Below, piece after piece: positions 1-9,421 of a stretch of 64,000 nucleotides of DNA. How positions within the stretch are numbered: position 1 is the first letter of the stretch; each line of letters begins with the position of its first letter. The stretch is from the NCBI RefSeq assembly GCF_031344075.1, contig NZ_JAVJAN010000003.1, forward strand, positions 1-64,000. Direction: 5' to 3'. Origin of the DNA: Clostridium aquiflavi. GTDB lineage: Bacteria > Bacillota > Clostridia > Clostridiales > Clostridiaceae. The notes under the pieces are model-generated. The model was given only the letters and a program-made list of their open reading frames with translations, did no database searches and was not told where the DNA came from. Position numbers and translations under genes: made by a program.

Positions 1-54
1 TTTAAAATAATGTGTTTTAAAGGTATTATGAGTACCCCTAAAGAATAAAAAATA

Positions 55-181
55 ATCATATGCCGCACCATTATTCCTGCACTGTGTTTGGAAAGGGCGC
101 ATGGCTAAAAAAATCGACAGCTCCAAAGTCGCCTTAGCGATTTTGTTCTTATATTTTAGCAAAGTGGTGATATATTCATAA
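55..181. other. GC-richer structured patch upstream of recD2
   Basis: Bases about 60-170 are clearly richer in G and C than the surrounding AT-rich sequence. ATGCcGCaCC (near 60) can pair, with bulges, to GGGCGCAT (near 95), and GCTAAAA (103-109) can pair to TTTTAGC (near 155-160), so a folded RNA is possible. A 26-codon reading frame (ATG 101, stop 179-181) with a hydrophobic C-terminal half also lies here, but its spacing to GAAAGGG is short and its codons are unusual for this genome. No known RNA family was recognised. The rest of 1-383 is AT-rich leader with no other recognisable gene. Confidence 0.3.
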
Positions 182-383
182 GTAAAGCTATATCGAATTT
201 TAAAAAGATTCTTATTAAAACAACATATTATTTTTAAAGATCATGTCGATAATATAAACAGTATGTATTTAAATTTTTATAAATTTATTATTCATAGTAT
301 AATATTATAAACATTATTTTTAATAAAGATTAGATTAATAGAGTTTATAAAATAAATTTATTTTGATGATTTGGAGAGATTAT

Positions 384-2603
384 ATGGAAGTCATAGATGG
401 CTTTGTTGAAAACATCGTATTTAAAAGTGAAGAAACTGGATATGTAGTTTGTAAAATAAGAACTGCTAAAAACTTAATAAGTGCAGTTGGGACTATTCCA
501 TTTATAAAAGAGGGACAAAATGTAAAAATAAAAGGACATTGGACTGTGCACAAGCAGTTTGGACAGCAATTCCAAATAGCTGAATTTGAAGAGGTATTGC
601 CAGATTCATTAGATGGAATAGAGAAATATTTAAGTGCAGGAATAATACATGGAATAGGTCCTGTTACAGCTAAAAAGATAATTGATAAGTTTGGTGAAGA
701 AACTTTAGATATACTAGAAAATCATATAGAAAGATTAATGGAAATAGAAGGTATAGGAAAAAAGAAGTTCATGATAATATATGAATCTTATATGGAACAG
801 AATGGATTAAAGGAAGTTATACTACATTTCCATAAGTATGGGTTAAGTAATAATCAATGTATGAAAATATATAAAAAATTTGGACCATCATCTAACCAAA
901 TAGTTTCAGAAAATCCTTATATATTATCTGAAGAGATAGTTGGAATTGGATTTAAAACGGCAGATAGAATTGCTATGAATCTTGGTATAAGTGATAATTC
1001 AGAGTTTAGAATAAAAAGTGGTATAAAGCATGCTTTAAATCAGTTTTGTTTATTAGGGAATACATATATGCCAAAAGAAAAATTAATAGAAGATTGTGAA
1101 AAACTTTTATCCATTGAAAGAATATTAATAGAGGAGAATGTATACTCAATAGCTGCTTCCAAAAATATAATATTAGAAAAATTGGGAGAAGAAGAAGCTG
1201 TATATTTGCTCCCTTACTATTATTGTGAGTTAGGAGTTACGAATAAAATAATTACTTTAGGTATGCAAACAATACAAACTATTAATTCGGACTTGGATTT
1301 TGAAATAAATGTATTAGAAAAGGAATATAATATAAAGTTTGCTACATCTCAAAGAGAAGCTATACTTGGAGCTTTTAATAATGGGATTGAAATAATAACA
1401 GGTGGTCCTGGTACAGGAAAAACCACTATAATTAAATGTATAATTGATATATATGAAAAAAACGGCATGGATGTAATATTAGGTGCACCAACTGGAAGAG
1501 CTGCAAAAAGAATGACAGAATCAACAGGTCGTGAAGCAAAGACTATACACAGATTATTAGAAATAGGTGTATCAGAAGATGATTCTGTTTTTGGAAAAAG
1601 TGAATCATCTCCATTAGATACTGATGTCATAATTATAGATGAAGCTTCCATGATAGACATAATGCTTATGCATAATTTATTAAAAGCTGTTAATTTAGGT
1701 ACTAGATTAATAATTGTTGGTGATGTTGATCAATTACCATCAGTGGGAGCTGGGAATGTATTAAAAGATTTAATAGAAAGTGACTATATTAAAGTTGTAA
1801 GGCTAAATGAAATATTTAGGCAAGAAACTGAAAGTTTAATAACAACTAATGCTCATAGAATAAATCAAGGTGAGGCACCTATATTAAATCAAAAGAATAA
1901 AGATTTTTTCTTTATTGGTGAAGAAAACTTAAACAAAACAGTTAATGTTATCATAGATTTAATAAATAGGAGACTTCCAAGTTTTAATAAGCAATGGGAT
2001 AAGTTTAGAGATATGCAAGTTTTAAGTCCTATGAGAAAGGGAGTACTTGGAGTAAATAATTTAAATATAAATCTTCAAAAGGTATTTAATCCACCATCAA
2101 AAGATAAGAAAGAAAAGAAGATAAAAGAAATTATTTTTAGAGAAGGTGATAAAGTAATGCAAACTAAAAATAATTATTCTTTAAAATGGACTAGAATTAA
2201 AGGTGAGGGAGAATATGAAGGTGTTGGAGTATTTAATGGGGATTTAGGTTTTATACAAAGCATAGATGAAGAAAATAAAAGCTTTACTATAACATTCGAT
2301 GATGAACGAAAAGTTATATATGACTTTATGTATTTAGATGAATTAGACCTAGCATATGCTACTACAATACATAAAAGTCAAGGTAGTGAATTTAAAGTTG
2401 TAATAATTCCCGTATTTATGGGAAGTCCTTTTTTGATGAATAGAAATCTTTTATATACTGGTATAACTAGAGCAAAAGAACTTGTTGTAGTTGTAGGTGT
2501 GAAAAGAGCTTTAATTTACATGGTTGGAAATACGAATATCATGGAGCGGTATTCTGGATTAAAATATAGAATTAAAGATATACTGACTAATGCAATAGAG
2601 TAG
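384..2603 (+). CDS. recD2: RecD2-type ATP-dependent DNA helicase
   Basis: Superfamily 1B 5'-3' DNA helicase of the RecD2 type, which acts in DNA repair and replication without RecBC. The N-terminal part carries helix-hairpin-helix repeats (for example GIGPVTAKKI). The motor follows: Walker A GGPGTGKT from residue 340, Walker B DEAS from 419, GDVDQLPSVGAGN, then the C-terminal UvrD-like motifs TTIHKSQGSEF and YTGITRAKE. Length 739 aa is normal for the family. ATG 384 is preferred over the in-frame TTG 363 and ATG 366, because GGAGAG (373-378) lies 5 bases upstream of it. It is the first of a co-oriented group with the comF-like genes. Confidence 0.95.
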   Translation: MEVIDGFVENIVFKSEETGYVVCKIRTAKNLISAVGTIPFIKEGQNVKIKGHWTVHKQFGQQFQIAEFEEVLPDSLDGIEKYLSAGIIHGIGPVTAKKIIDKFGEETLDILENHIERLMEIEGIGKKKFMIIYESYMEQNGLKEVILHFHKYGLSNNQCMKIYKKFGPSSNQIVSENPYILSEEIVGIGFKTADRIAMNLGISDNSEFRIKSGIKHALNQFCLLGNTYMPKEKLIEDCEKLLSIERILIEENVYSIAASKNIILEKLGEEEAVYLLPYYYCELGVTNKIITLGMQTIQTINSDLDFEINVLEKEYNIKFATSQREAILGAFNNGIEIITGGPGTGKTTIIKCIIDIYEKNGMDVILGAPTGRAAKRMTESTGREAKTIHRLLEIGVSEDDSVFGKSESSPLDTDVIIIDEASMIDIMLMHNLLKAVNLGTRLIIVGDVDQLPSVGAGNVLKDLIESDYIKVVRLNEIFRQETESLITTNAHRINQGEAPILNQKNKDFFFIGEENLNKTVNVIIDLINRRLPSFNKQWDKFRDMQVLSPMRKGVLGVNNLNINLQKVFNPPSKDKKEKKIKEIIFREGDKVMQTKNNYSLKWTRIKGEGEYEGVGVFNGDLGFIQSIDEENKSFTITFDDERKVIYDFMYLDELDLAYATTIHKSQGSEFKVVIIPVFMGSPFLMNRNLLYTGITRAKELVVVVGVKRALIYMVGNTNIMERYSGLKYRIKDILTNAIE

Positions 2604-2637
2604 CATAATATTATAATTTATAAAAGGAGATTTTTAG

Positions 2638-3651
2638 ATGGGCAAATATAATCAGCTTGATTATGAAGAATTGAATTATGCAATAGATAAAATAGCTCAT
2701 TGGTATAAAAAGAACATAAAATTTTTAAATATAATTACAGTGCCTTTTAATACATCATATATATTTTCAGATATAATAAATGAAATTTCGATGCAAGGCG
2801 GAAAGATACTGTATATTTGGGGAAATAATAGAGAAAATAGAGAATTATTAACTCTATTAAGAGAAGTTAACTTAGAGATAACTTATTCGTATATTGAATG
2901 TGGTAAAGGCATTACTAATTTAACATTTGTAAATGAAAGAAATTTAGGTCTTATTAGAGGAAAATACGATTTAATTATATTTGATGATATAGGATATTTT
3001 TCAAATATTGATAATTTAAATCTAAGAAATAAAATGGATATTTGTTCTATTTTAAGTAACAAAATAATATTTTATGGAATAGAGAAAATAAGTTTAAATG
3101 GAGAATTTATTGAATTATCACCATATAATTATGAAAAACCATTTGTTGAACCTAGAATTTTAACAACAAGAATAAACTTAAACACAGATATACCGTATAA
3201 TTTATATGAATATCTTAAATGGTTTGTAAATATGAGAAAGAAAGTTGCTATTTATACTCCAGATAAGGAAAGATTAAATTCGGTTTATGAATATTTTGAA
3301 ACACAATTAATAATGAAAGGTGTAAAAGTTATAAAGGTATCTGAAGAAGAGGAATTTAAAAGATGTGGTAGAGTATTAAAATATAAAGATAAGGCAATAT
3401 TTATAATAACTGATAAAGTTAAGGAGTTGAGTGAATATTGTCTTGTTAATGATGCGGTTATCTTATTTGCAGATGATATTAGGTACACGTACAAGAAACT
3501 CATGTATTTATGTGGAAAAATAGGACAAATAAATAAGGAGTTACCTGAAGTGTTATTAGTATCTAATAATGTTTCAGAAGATATTGATAAAGCAAAAGAA
3601 TTATCAAGAGAATTTAACAGAAAAATATGGGAAAAAAGATCAAAAAAATAA
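2638..3651 (+). CDS. Degenerate ComFA-like helicase-related protein
   Basis: 337 aa, started by ATG behind AAAGGAGA. Position directly before and overlapping comFC, together with the overall layout, suggests a ComFA (DNA-uptake helicase) descendant. DLIIFDDIGYF aligns with the DEAD-like DEVDAF segment, and YLKWFVNMRKKVAIYTPDKE resembles the start of the second RecA-like domain. There is no recognisable Walker A: the place where GxGKT is expected reads TVPFNTS. The N-terminal zinc cysteines of ComFA are also missing. It may have kept only a structural or DNA-binding role. The family assignment is inferred from context and weak motif similarity. Confidence 0.55.
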   Translation: MGKYNQLDYEELNYAIDKIAHWYKKNIKFLNIITVPFNTSYIFSDIINEISMQGGKILYIWGNNRENRELLTLLREVNLEITYSYIECGKGITNLTFVNERNLGLIRGKYDLIIFDDIGYFSNIDNLNLRNKMDICSILSNKIIFYGIEKISLNGEFIELSPYNYEKPFVEPRILTTRINLNTDIPYNLYEYLKWFVNMRKKVAIYTPDKERLNSVYEYFETQLIMKGVKVIKVSEEEEFKRCGRVLKYKDKAIFIITDKVKELSEYCLVNDAVILFADDIRYTYKKLMYLCGKIGQINKELPEVLLVSNNVSEDIDKAKELSREFNRKIWEKRSKK

Positions 3652-4280
3652 TAAAAATTATATATGAAAGTGTAGTTTCAATAATATATCCAATTGAAAA
3701 TTATTGTATATTATGTAATAGAAATGACTATACTGGAATATGTGATATTTGTAAGTCTAAAATTACATGTATTAAAAACAATGATAATGAGATAATAAGT
3801 TATGGGTATTATGGTGGAGTAATAAAAGAGCTTATACTTAAATTTAAGTATAAGAATAATTTTACAGCAGGGGATATCCTATCTGAATTTTTAGAAAAAT
3901 ATATTATCGATAATATAAATTATAAAGAATATATAATAACATATATACCTATGACTACTAAATCTCAAAAAAAGCGAGGTTTTAATCAATGTGAATATAT
4001 TGCTAAAAAAATCGCTAGTTCGTTAAATATGGAATGTAAAAAAATATTAATTAAAGTAAAAGACACAAAAGAACAAAAAATGTTAAATAAAAATGAAAGA
4101 AAAGAAAATATTAGTGGTTCTTTTGATATAATAAAGAAAATTGATTTAAATGATAAAAAAATAATACTTATTGATGACGTTACAACTACTGGTTTTACAA
4201 TAAGAGAAGGATATAAAGTATTAAAAAAATATGGAGCAAAAGAAATAAAACTATTGACCTTAGCGAAAAGTCATATATAA
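3627..4280 (+). CDS. comFC: ComFC-like phosphoribosyltransferase-domain protein
   Basis: 217 aa. The N-terminus has a zinc-ribbon of two CxxC pairs (CILC and CDIC). The C-terminal half is a type I phosphoribosyltransferase domain with the PRPP-binding signature ILIDDVTTTGFT near residues 179-190. This is the ComFC/GntX family, which is needed for natural transformation in several bacteria; its biochemical role is not settled. The start codon lies inside the end of the upstream ComFA-like gene (25-base overlap), which implies translational coupling. The raiA RNA begins only 7 bases after the stop. Confidence 0.88.
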   Translation: MGKKIKKIIKIIYESVVSIIYPIENYCILCNRNDYTGICDICKSKITCIKNNDNEIISYGYYGGVIKELILKFKYKNNFTAGDILSEFLEKYIIDNINYKEYIITYIPMTTKSQKKRGFNQCEYIAKKIASSLNMECKKILIKVKDTKEQKMLNKNERKENISGSFDIIKKIDLNDKKIILIDDVTTTGFTIREGYKVLKKYGAKEIKLLTLAKSHI

Positions 4281-4287
4281 TATTAAT

Positions 4288-4498
4288 GTAAAGCTAGGTT
4301 TGTGGTTGAAAGTCGATGCTAGTCGCAGGCAAAACGATCCACTTAAGTTAGACAAAATGTCTAATGAGCATGGTGCGGTATAGAAGTGAGTCCTGCCATT
4401 CATGAAGAGTGAGAGGGTTAGTAGTGAGGAATTAACTTTTAGTAGCAAAAGCTCCAGCAGGCGAGTGTGGGGGCAAAAACCAGGTCAACTAGCTTTAC
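4288..4498 (+). ncRNA. raiA-motif structured RNA
   Basis: A roughly 211-nt block, G-rich compared with its surroundings, lies between comFC and hpf. It is closed by a perfect 10-bp helix, GTAAAGCTAG (4288-4297) with CTAGCTTTAC (4489-4498), followed at once by a T run that can act as terminator. Size, internal G/A-rich unpaired stretches and position just upstream of raiA/hpf match the raiA motif, a large conserved RNA of Firmicutes and Actinobacteria. Published work links it to sporulation and aggregation in clostridia. It ends about 178 bases before hpf, so it may act as a separate RNA and not as a riboswitch. Confidence 0.88.
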
Positions 4499-4675
4499 TT
4501 TTTTTATATGTTCATAAGTAATATTTTGTAATAAAAAGAATAAAATAGAAACTAAGAATTTTCTGTAAATTCTGAATATTACTCTTGTTAACTAGGAAAA
4601 AAAGTAGTAAAATATAGTTAATAAATAAAATAAATTTTGTCTAAAAGGTTTTATACAGAGAGGGGCTGGATTTTT

Positions 4676-5209
4676 ATGAAAGTAATAGTTATAGCAAAAA
4701 ATATTGAGTTAACTAATGCATTGAGAGAAATGGTTGAAAAGAAAATTTCAAAGTTAGGAAAATATTTTAATTCTGATATAGAAGCCAAGGCTACTTTAAG
4801 CGTACAAAGAAATAGGCAAATAGTAGAAGTCATGATACCTTTTAATGGAGTCGTATTAAGAGGAGAAGAAGCTAATGAAGACATGTATAGAGCTATAGAT
4901 TTAGTTGAGGAAAAGCTAGAAAGACAAATTAGAAAACAAAAAACTAAATTATCTAGAAAAAAGAATGGATCATTAAAGTTTGGAGAAATAGTAGATTTGT
5001 CTCCAGTTGCAGCTGATGAAGAAGAAGCCAAGCTAGTTAAAAGAAAGAGATTTGGTGTTAAACCTATGGATGTAGATGAAGCAATACTTCAAATGGAATT
5101 AGTAGGACATAATTTCTTTGTTTATCAAGATGTAGAAAGTAATAAAATAAATGTAATATATAAAAGAAAAGATGGCGATTATGGATTGTTAGATCCAGAA
5201 TATAGATAA
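4676..5209 (+). CDS. hpf: Long-form ribosome hibernation promoting factor
   Basis: 177 aa, the long HPF form that dimerises 70S ribosomes into inactive 100S particles in stationary phase. Residues about 1-95 form the RaiA/YfiA beta-alpha ribosome-binding domain. After a charged linker comes the C-terminal dimerisation domain (KRFGVKPMDVDEAILQMEL... to the end). ATG 4676 is chosen over the in-frame TTG 4637, because AGAGGGG sits just upstream and MKVIVIAKNIELT matches the usual N-terminus. The gene follows the raiA RNA and is closed by its own terminator. Confidence 0.95.
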   Translation: MKVIVIAKNIELTNALREMVEKKISKLGKYFNSDIEAKATLSVQRNRQIVEVMIPFNGVVLRGEEANEDMYRAIDLVEEKLERQIRKQKTKLSRKKNGSLKFGEIVDLSPVAADEEEAKLVKRKRFGVKPMDVDEAILQMELVGHNFFVYQDVESNKINVIYKRKDGDYGLLDPEYR

Positions 5210-5222
5210 AACAAAAATTTGG

Positions 5223-5255
5223 AAATCCTCTAGTAATATGCTAGAGGATTTTTAT
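5223..5255 (+). terminator. Rho-independent terminator of hpf
   Basis: AAATCCTCTAG (5223-5233) pairs with CTAGAGGATTT (5241-5251) around a 7-base loop, followed by T-rich sequence. Confidence 0.9.
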
Positions 5256-5384
5256 TTTATGGTAAATTAAATGAAAAAAGCTAGATAAAATCTAGGTTTA
5301 AGGTAACTTTAATAAAAAACGTATATATAATCCACATTATTCTTATGCTGGAAATTGATATTAAACAAAAAATTGTAAATTTTA

Positions 5385-5414
5385 TTGAAAATAATTGATA
5401 GAGAATGTTATAAT
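5385..5414 (+). promoter_or_regulatory. Probable sigma-A promoter of secA
   Basis: TTGAAA (5385-5390), an 18-base spacer and TATAAT (5409-5414) lie 72 bases before the secA start. The 5256-5384 stretch between the hpf terminator and this promoter shows no gene. Confidence 0.7.
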
Positions 5415-5486
5415 GATAGAATGTACGATTTGCAAGAAAGTAAATTACTTTTATTGACAAAATATGTAGTTTGAAAGGATGACATT

Positions 5487-7997
5487 ATGGGATTATTAAG
5501 TGCCGTATTTGGAACATATAGTGAAAGAGAAGTAAAGAGAATTAGACCTATTGTCAGCAAAATAAATGAATTAGACGAAGCTATGCAAAAACTTTCAGAT
5601 GATGAATTAAAAGCAAAGACTGTAGAGTTTAAAGAAAGACTTAACAATGGTGAAGCAATAGATGATATTTTACCAGAAGCATTTGCAGTAGTTAGAGAAG
5701 CGTCTAAAAGAGTATTAAATATGAAACATTATGATGAGCAACTTATTGGAGGAGTTGTTTTACATCAAGGTAGAATAGCTGAAATGAAGACCGGAGAAGG
5801 TAAAACATTAGTAGCAACTTTACCAGCATATTTAAACGGATTAACAGGCAAGGGTGTTCATATAATAACAGTTAATGATTATCTTGCAAAAAGAGATGCT
5901 GAACAAATGGGAGAATTATATGGCTTTTTGGGATTGACAACGGGTGTTATTGTTCATGAATTAACTAATGAACAAAGAAGAGAAGCATATAACTCAGATA
6001 TAACTTATGGAACAAATAATGAATTTGGTTTTGATTATTTAAGAGATAATATGGTTATATACAAAGAAGAAAGAGTTCAAAGAAAATTGAACTTTACTAT
6101 AGTAGATGAAGTTGACTCAATATTAATTGATGAAGCTAGAACTCCACTTATAATTTCTGGTCAAGGAGAAAAATCTACAGAATTTTACAAAGTAGCAGAT
6201 TATTTTGTTAAAACATTAGTAAAAGAAAAAGATTATACAATAGATGAAAAAGCTAATGCAGTAATGTTAACTGATGAAGGATTCCATAAAGCAGAACAAA
6301 CTTTTAAAGTAGAAAATTATGCAGATGCTGAAAATGTAGAATTACAACATTATGTTACTCAAGCATTGAAAGCTAACTATGCAATGAGAAGAGATAAAGA
6401 TTACATGGTTAAAGATGGAGAAGTAATAATTGTTGATGAATTTACAGGAAGACTTATGGAAGGAAGACGATATTCGGATGGTCTTCACCAAGCAATAGAA
6501 GCTAAAGAAAATGTTAAGATTGCAAGAGAATCTAAGACATTAGCGACTATTACGTTCCAAAATTACTTCAGAATGTATGAAAAATTATCAGGAATGACAG
6601 GTACAGCATTAACAGAAGAAAATGAATTTAGAGAAATTTATGGATTAGATGTTATTGTTGTTCCAACTCATAAACCAGTTGTTAGAATAGATAATCCGGA
6701 TTTAGTATTTAAAAGTGAAAAAGGAAAGATCATGGCTGTTGTTGATGAGATAGCAAAGGCGCATGAAGTAGGTCAACCAGTACTAGTTGGTACTGTAAGT
6801 ATTGAAAAATCAGAATTGATTTCAAGTATGCTTAAGAAAAAAGGCGTTCCACATCAAGTTTTAAATGCAAAATTCCATGAACAAGAAGCAGAAATAATAA
6901 CTCATGCTGGAGAAAAAGGTATGGTTACTATAGCTACTAATATGGCTGGTAGAGGTACTGATATTAAGCTTGGAGATGGTGTTCTTGAAATTGGTGGACT
7001 TAAGATAATAGGTACTGAAAGACATGAATCAAGAAGAATAGATAACCAATTAAGAGGACGTTCTGGTAGACAAGGAGATAACGGTGAATCAACATTCTTT
7101 ATTTCATTAGAAGATGATTTAATGAGAATTTTTGGATCAGAAAAAATTCAAGGTGTTGTTGAAAAACTTGGTCTTCAAGAAGATGAAGCAATAGAAAGTA
7201 AACTTGTTTCTAAGTCTATAGAAAATGCTCAAAAGAAAGTTGAAGGTAATAACTTTGATATAAGAAAAACATTATTAGGATATGATGATGTTATGAATAA
7301 ACAAAGAGAAGTTATCTACAAACAAAGAGCAGAAGTTCTTGAGGGTGAAGATGTAAAAGAAGAAATATTACATATGTTAAGAGATGTAATATCAGATGCA
7401 GTTGATGCTCATATTAAAGAAGATGCTGAAGATTATAGAGAAAGCTTCTTATTCTTAATATCATACTTAAATGACATATGTATACCAACAAATGAAGTGA
7501 ATTTACCTGCACTTGCAGATATGTCAAAGGAAGAAATAGTAGATCATTTATATGATGTTGCAGTTAAAAGCTACGAAGATAAAGAAGAAGAATTTACATC
7601 AGAAAGATTAAGAGAAATAGAAAGAGTTGTTCTTTTAAGATCTGTTGATACAAAATGGATGGATCATATTAATAATATGGATAACTTAAAACAAGGTATT
7701 GGACTTAGAGCATTCAAACAAGTAGATCCTGTTCAAGCGTATCAAATGGAAGGTAGCGCTATGTTTGAAGAAATGATAGATTCTATTAAGAAGGAAACTG
7801 TAAAGATGTTATTCCATGTTAAAGTGGAAAGAGCACCTGAAAGAGTAAGAGTTGCACAAGAAACAGATGCTGTGCATGGAGATAAACCATCAGCTCCAGT
7901 AGGACCAGTTAGAAATCTTAATAAATTTGGAAGAAATGATGTATGTCCATGCGGAAGTGGAAAGAAATTTAAAAATTGTTGTGGTAGAGAAGCTTAA
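5487..7997 (+). CDS. secA: Preprotein translocase ATPase SecA
   Basis: 836 aa, the motor of the Sec pathway; it binds SecYEG and pushes unfolded preproteins across the membrane. Walker A TGEGKT is at residues 102-107. IVDEVDSILIDEARTPLI marks the DEAD-type nucleotide-binding fold, with motif VI-type arginines in QLRGRSGRQGD. The preprotein cross-linking, helical scaffold and wing domains follow. The C-terminus keeps the zinc site CPCGSGKKFKNCCG, which contacts SecB-like partners or lipid. ATG 5487 follows GAAAGGATG. Transcribed from its own promoter and closed by a strong hairpin before prfB. Confidence 0.98.
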   Translation: MGLLSAVFGTYSEREVKRIRPIVSKINELDEAMQKLSDDELKAKTVEFKERLNNGEAIDDILPEAFAVVREASKRVLNMKHYDEQLIGGVVLHQGRIAEMKTGEGKTLVATLPAYLNGLTGKGVHIITVNDYLAKRDAEQMGELYGFLGLTTGVIVHELTNEQRREAYNSDITYGTNNEFGFDYLRDNMVIYKEERVQRKLNFTIVDEVDSILIDEARTPLIISGQGEKSTEFYKVADYFVKTLVKEKDYTIDEKANAVMLTDEGFHKAEQTFKVENYADAENVELQHYVTQALKANYAMRRDKDYMVKDGEVIIVDEFTGRLMEGRRYSDGLHQAIEAKENVKIARESKTLATITFQNYFRMYEKLSGMTGTALTEENEFREIYGLDVIVVPTHKPVVRIDNPDLVFKSEKGKIMAVVDEIAKAHEVGQPVLVGTVSIEKSELISSMLKKKGVPHQVLNAKFHEQEAEIITHAGEKGMVTIATNMAGRGTDIKLGDGVLEIGGLKIIGTERHESRRIDNQLRGRSGRQGDNGESTFFISLEDDLMRIFGSEKIQGVVEKLGLQEDEAIESKLVSKSIENAQKKVEGNNFDIRKTLLGYDDVMNKQREVIYKQRAEVLEGEDVKEEILHMLRDVISDAVDAHIKEDAEDYRESFLFLISYLNDICIPTNEVNLPALADMSKEEIVDHLYDVAVKSYEDKEEEFTSERLREIERVVLLRSVDTKWMDHINNMDNLKQGIGLRAFKQVDPVQAYQMEGSAMFEEMIDSIKKETVKMLFHVKVERAPERVRVAQETDAVHGDKPSAPVGPVRNLNKFGRNDVCPCGSGKKFKNCCGREA

Positions 7998-8036
7998 AAA
8001 TAAATATTAAAATATTTATAAAGATAGTATAATAAA

Positions 8037-8092
8037 TTCCGTAGAAGTTTCATAGTAAAATAATATTATGAAATTTGCTACGGAGTTTTTTA
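8037..8092 (+). terminator. Terminator of secA
   Basis: CCGTAGAAGTTTCATA (8039-8054) pairs almost fully with TATGAAATTTGCTACGG (8067-8083), and a TTTTTT run follows. Confidence 0.85.
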
Positions 8093-8206
8093 AATAACAA
8101 TATTATTTTTATCAACTGTTAACACATAAAACCTGTGGATAAGTAAATGTAATTGTTTATAAGTAATATGGTGTTATTAAAAATAAAAAATGAAGAGGTG
8201 AATATA

Positions 8207-9308
8207 TTGATTATTGAATTAGAAAAAGAATTATTAAAACTTTCTAATATAAAAAAATCTATATTTGAAATGAGTGAATCTCTTTGACAAAGAATATTTG
8301 GAAAAACAATTAAGTGAATTGGAATTTCAAATGCAAGAAGATGGCTTTTGGAATGATACTAAAAGAGCAGAAGAGATAACTAAAGAGAGTAAAAGAATAA
8401 AAGACAAGATTCAAAGAGTAGAAAGTGTTCAATCTAAGCTTGATGATATTGAAGTTTTAAAAGAAATTATGGATGATGACGATGAAGAATCTGCATATGA
8501 AATAATTAATAATATAAAAGAGATTGAAGAAGAAATTGATAATTATAATATGGAAATTCTATTGTCAGGTGAATATGATAAGAATAATGCAATACTTACA
8601 TTACACGTAGGTGTTGGAGGTACAGATGCAAATGATTGGACAGAAATGCTTCTTAGAATGTACACAAGATGGTGTGAAAAGAAGAATTATAAAGTTGAAA
8701 TGATTGACTTACTTGAAGGTGATGAAGCAGGGATAAAGAGCGTTACTCTAAAAGTCATAGGAGAATATGCTTATGGATATCTTAAAGCTGAAAAAGGAAT
8801 TCATAGATTAGTTAGAATATCACCTTTTAACGCTAATGGTAAAAGACAAACATCATTTGCTTCAATGGAAGTATTACCAGAGCTTACAAAAGAACAAGAT
8901 ATTGATATAAGGTCAGAAGATATTAAAATTGATACTTATAGGGCATCAGGGGCTGGAGGACAGCATATAAATAAAACTGACTCAGCAGTGAGAATAACAC
9001 ATCTTCCTACTGGTGTTGTAGTGCAATGTCAAAATGAAAGAAGTCAGTTTTCTAATAAAGATACAGCAATGGGAATGCTTAAAGCAAAGTTAATAGAATT
9101 AAAAGAAAGAGCTCATAAAGAAAAAATTGAAGATTTAACTGGAGAACTAAAAGATATGGGATGGGGAAGTCAAATACGTTCATATGTATTTCACCCATAT
9201 AATTTAGTTAAAGACCATAGAACAAATGTAGAAGTTTCTAATGTTACTGCAGTTATGGATGGAGATTTGGATTTATTTATAAATTCATACTTAAAGAGCT
9301 TAAAATAA
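8207..9308 (+). CDS. prfB: Peptide chain release factor 2 with programmed +1 frameshift
   Basis: Release factor RF2 terminates at UGA and UAA. The first reading frame starts at TTG 8207 behind GAGGTG and reads 26 codons to CTT TGA; the in-frame stop is TGA 8285-8287. The classic CTTTGAC slip (8282-8288) shifts reading by +1 into the main frame, which runs from GAC 8286 to 9308 and gives 366 aa in total. The frameshift is autoregulatory in most bacteria: low RF2 favours the shift. The GAGGQH peptidyl-hydrolysis motif and the SPF stop-codon recognition motif (ISPFNANGK) are both present. The GTG at 8274 is not a real start. Confidence 0.95.
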
Positions 9309-9355
9309 AAAAAGTTGAGGGTTAATGAAAAATTTTTAACTCTCAACTTTTTTGA
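9308..9355. terminator. Bidirectional terminator between prfB and the M28 peptidase
   Basis: AAAAAAAGTTGAG-GTTA (9308-9324) pairs with TAAC-CTCAACTTTTTT (9336-9353). Runs of A on the left and T on the right let it serve both convergent genes. Confidence 0.85.
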
Positions 9356-9421
9356 TTTATTCACTTAAAAATCTAGCATAGTTGATTTACAAAAAATATA
9401 TAATAAGTAGAAAAACAAAAT

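Noticed and set aside
4260..4448. Minus-strand 62-codon frame across the raiA RNA
   Set aside because: It lies inside a conserved structured RNA, has no ribosome site and no family-like sequence.
8274..9308. Start of prfB at GTG 8274
   Set aside because: The CTTTGAC slip site and the upstream 26-codon frame show the standard RF2 frameshift.
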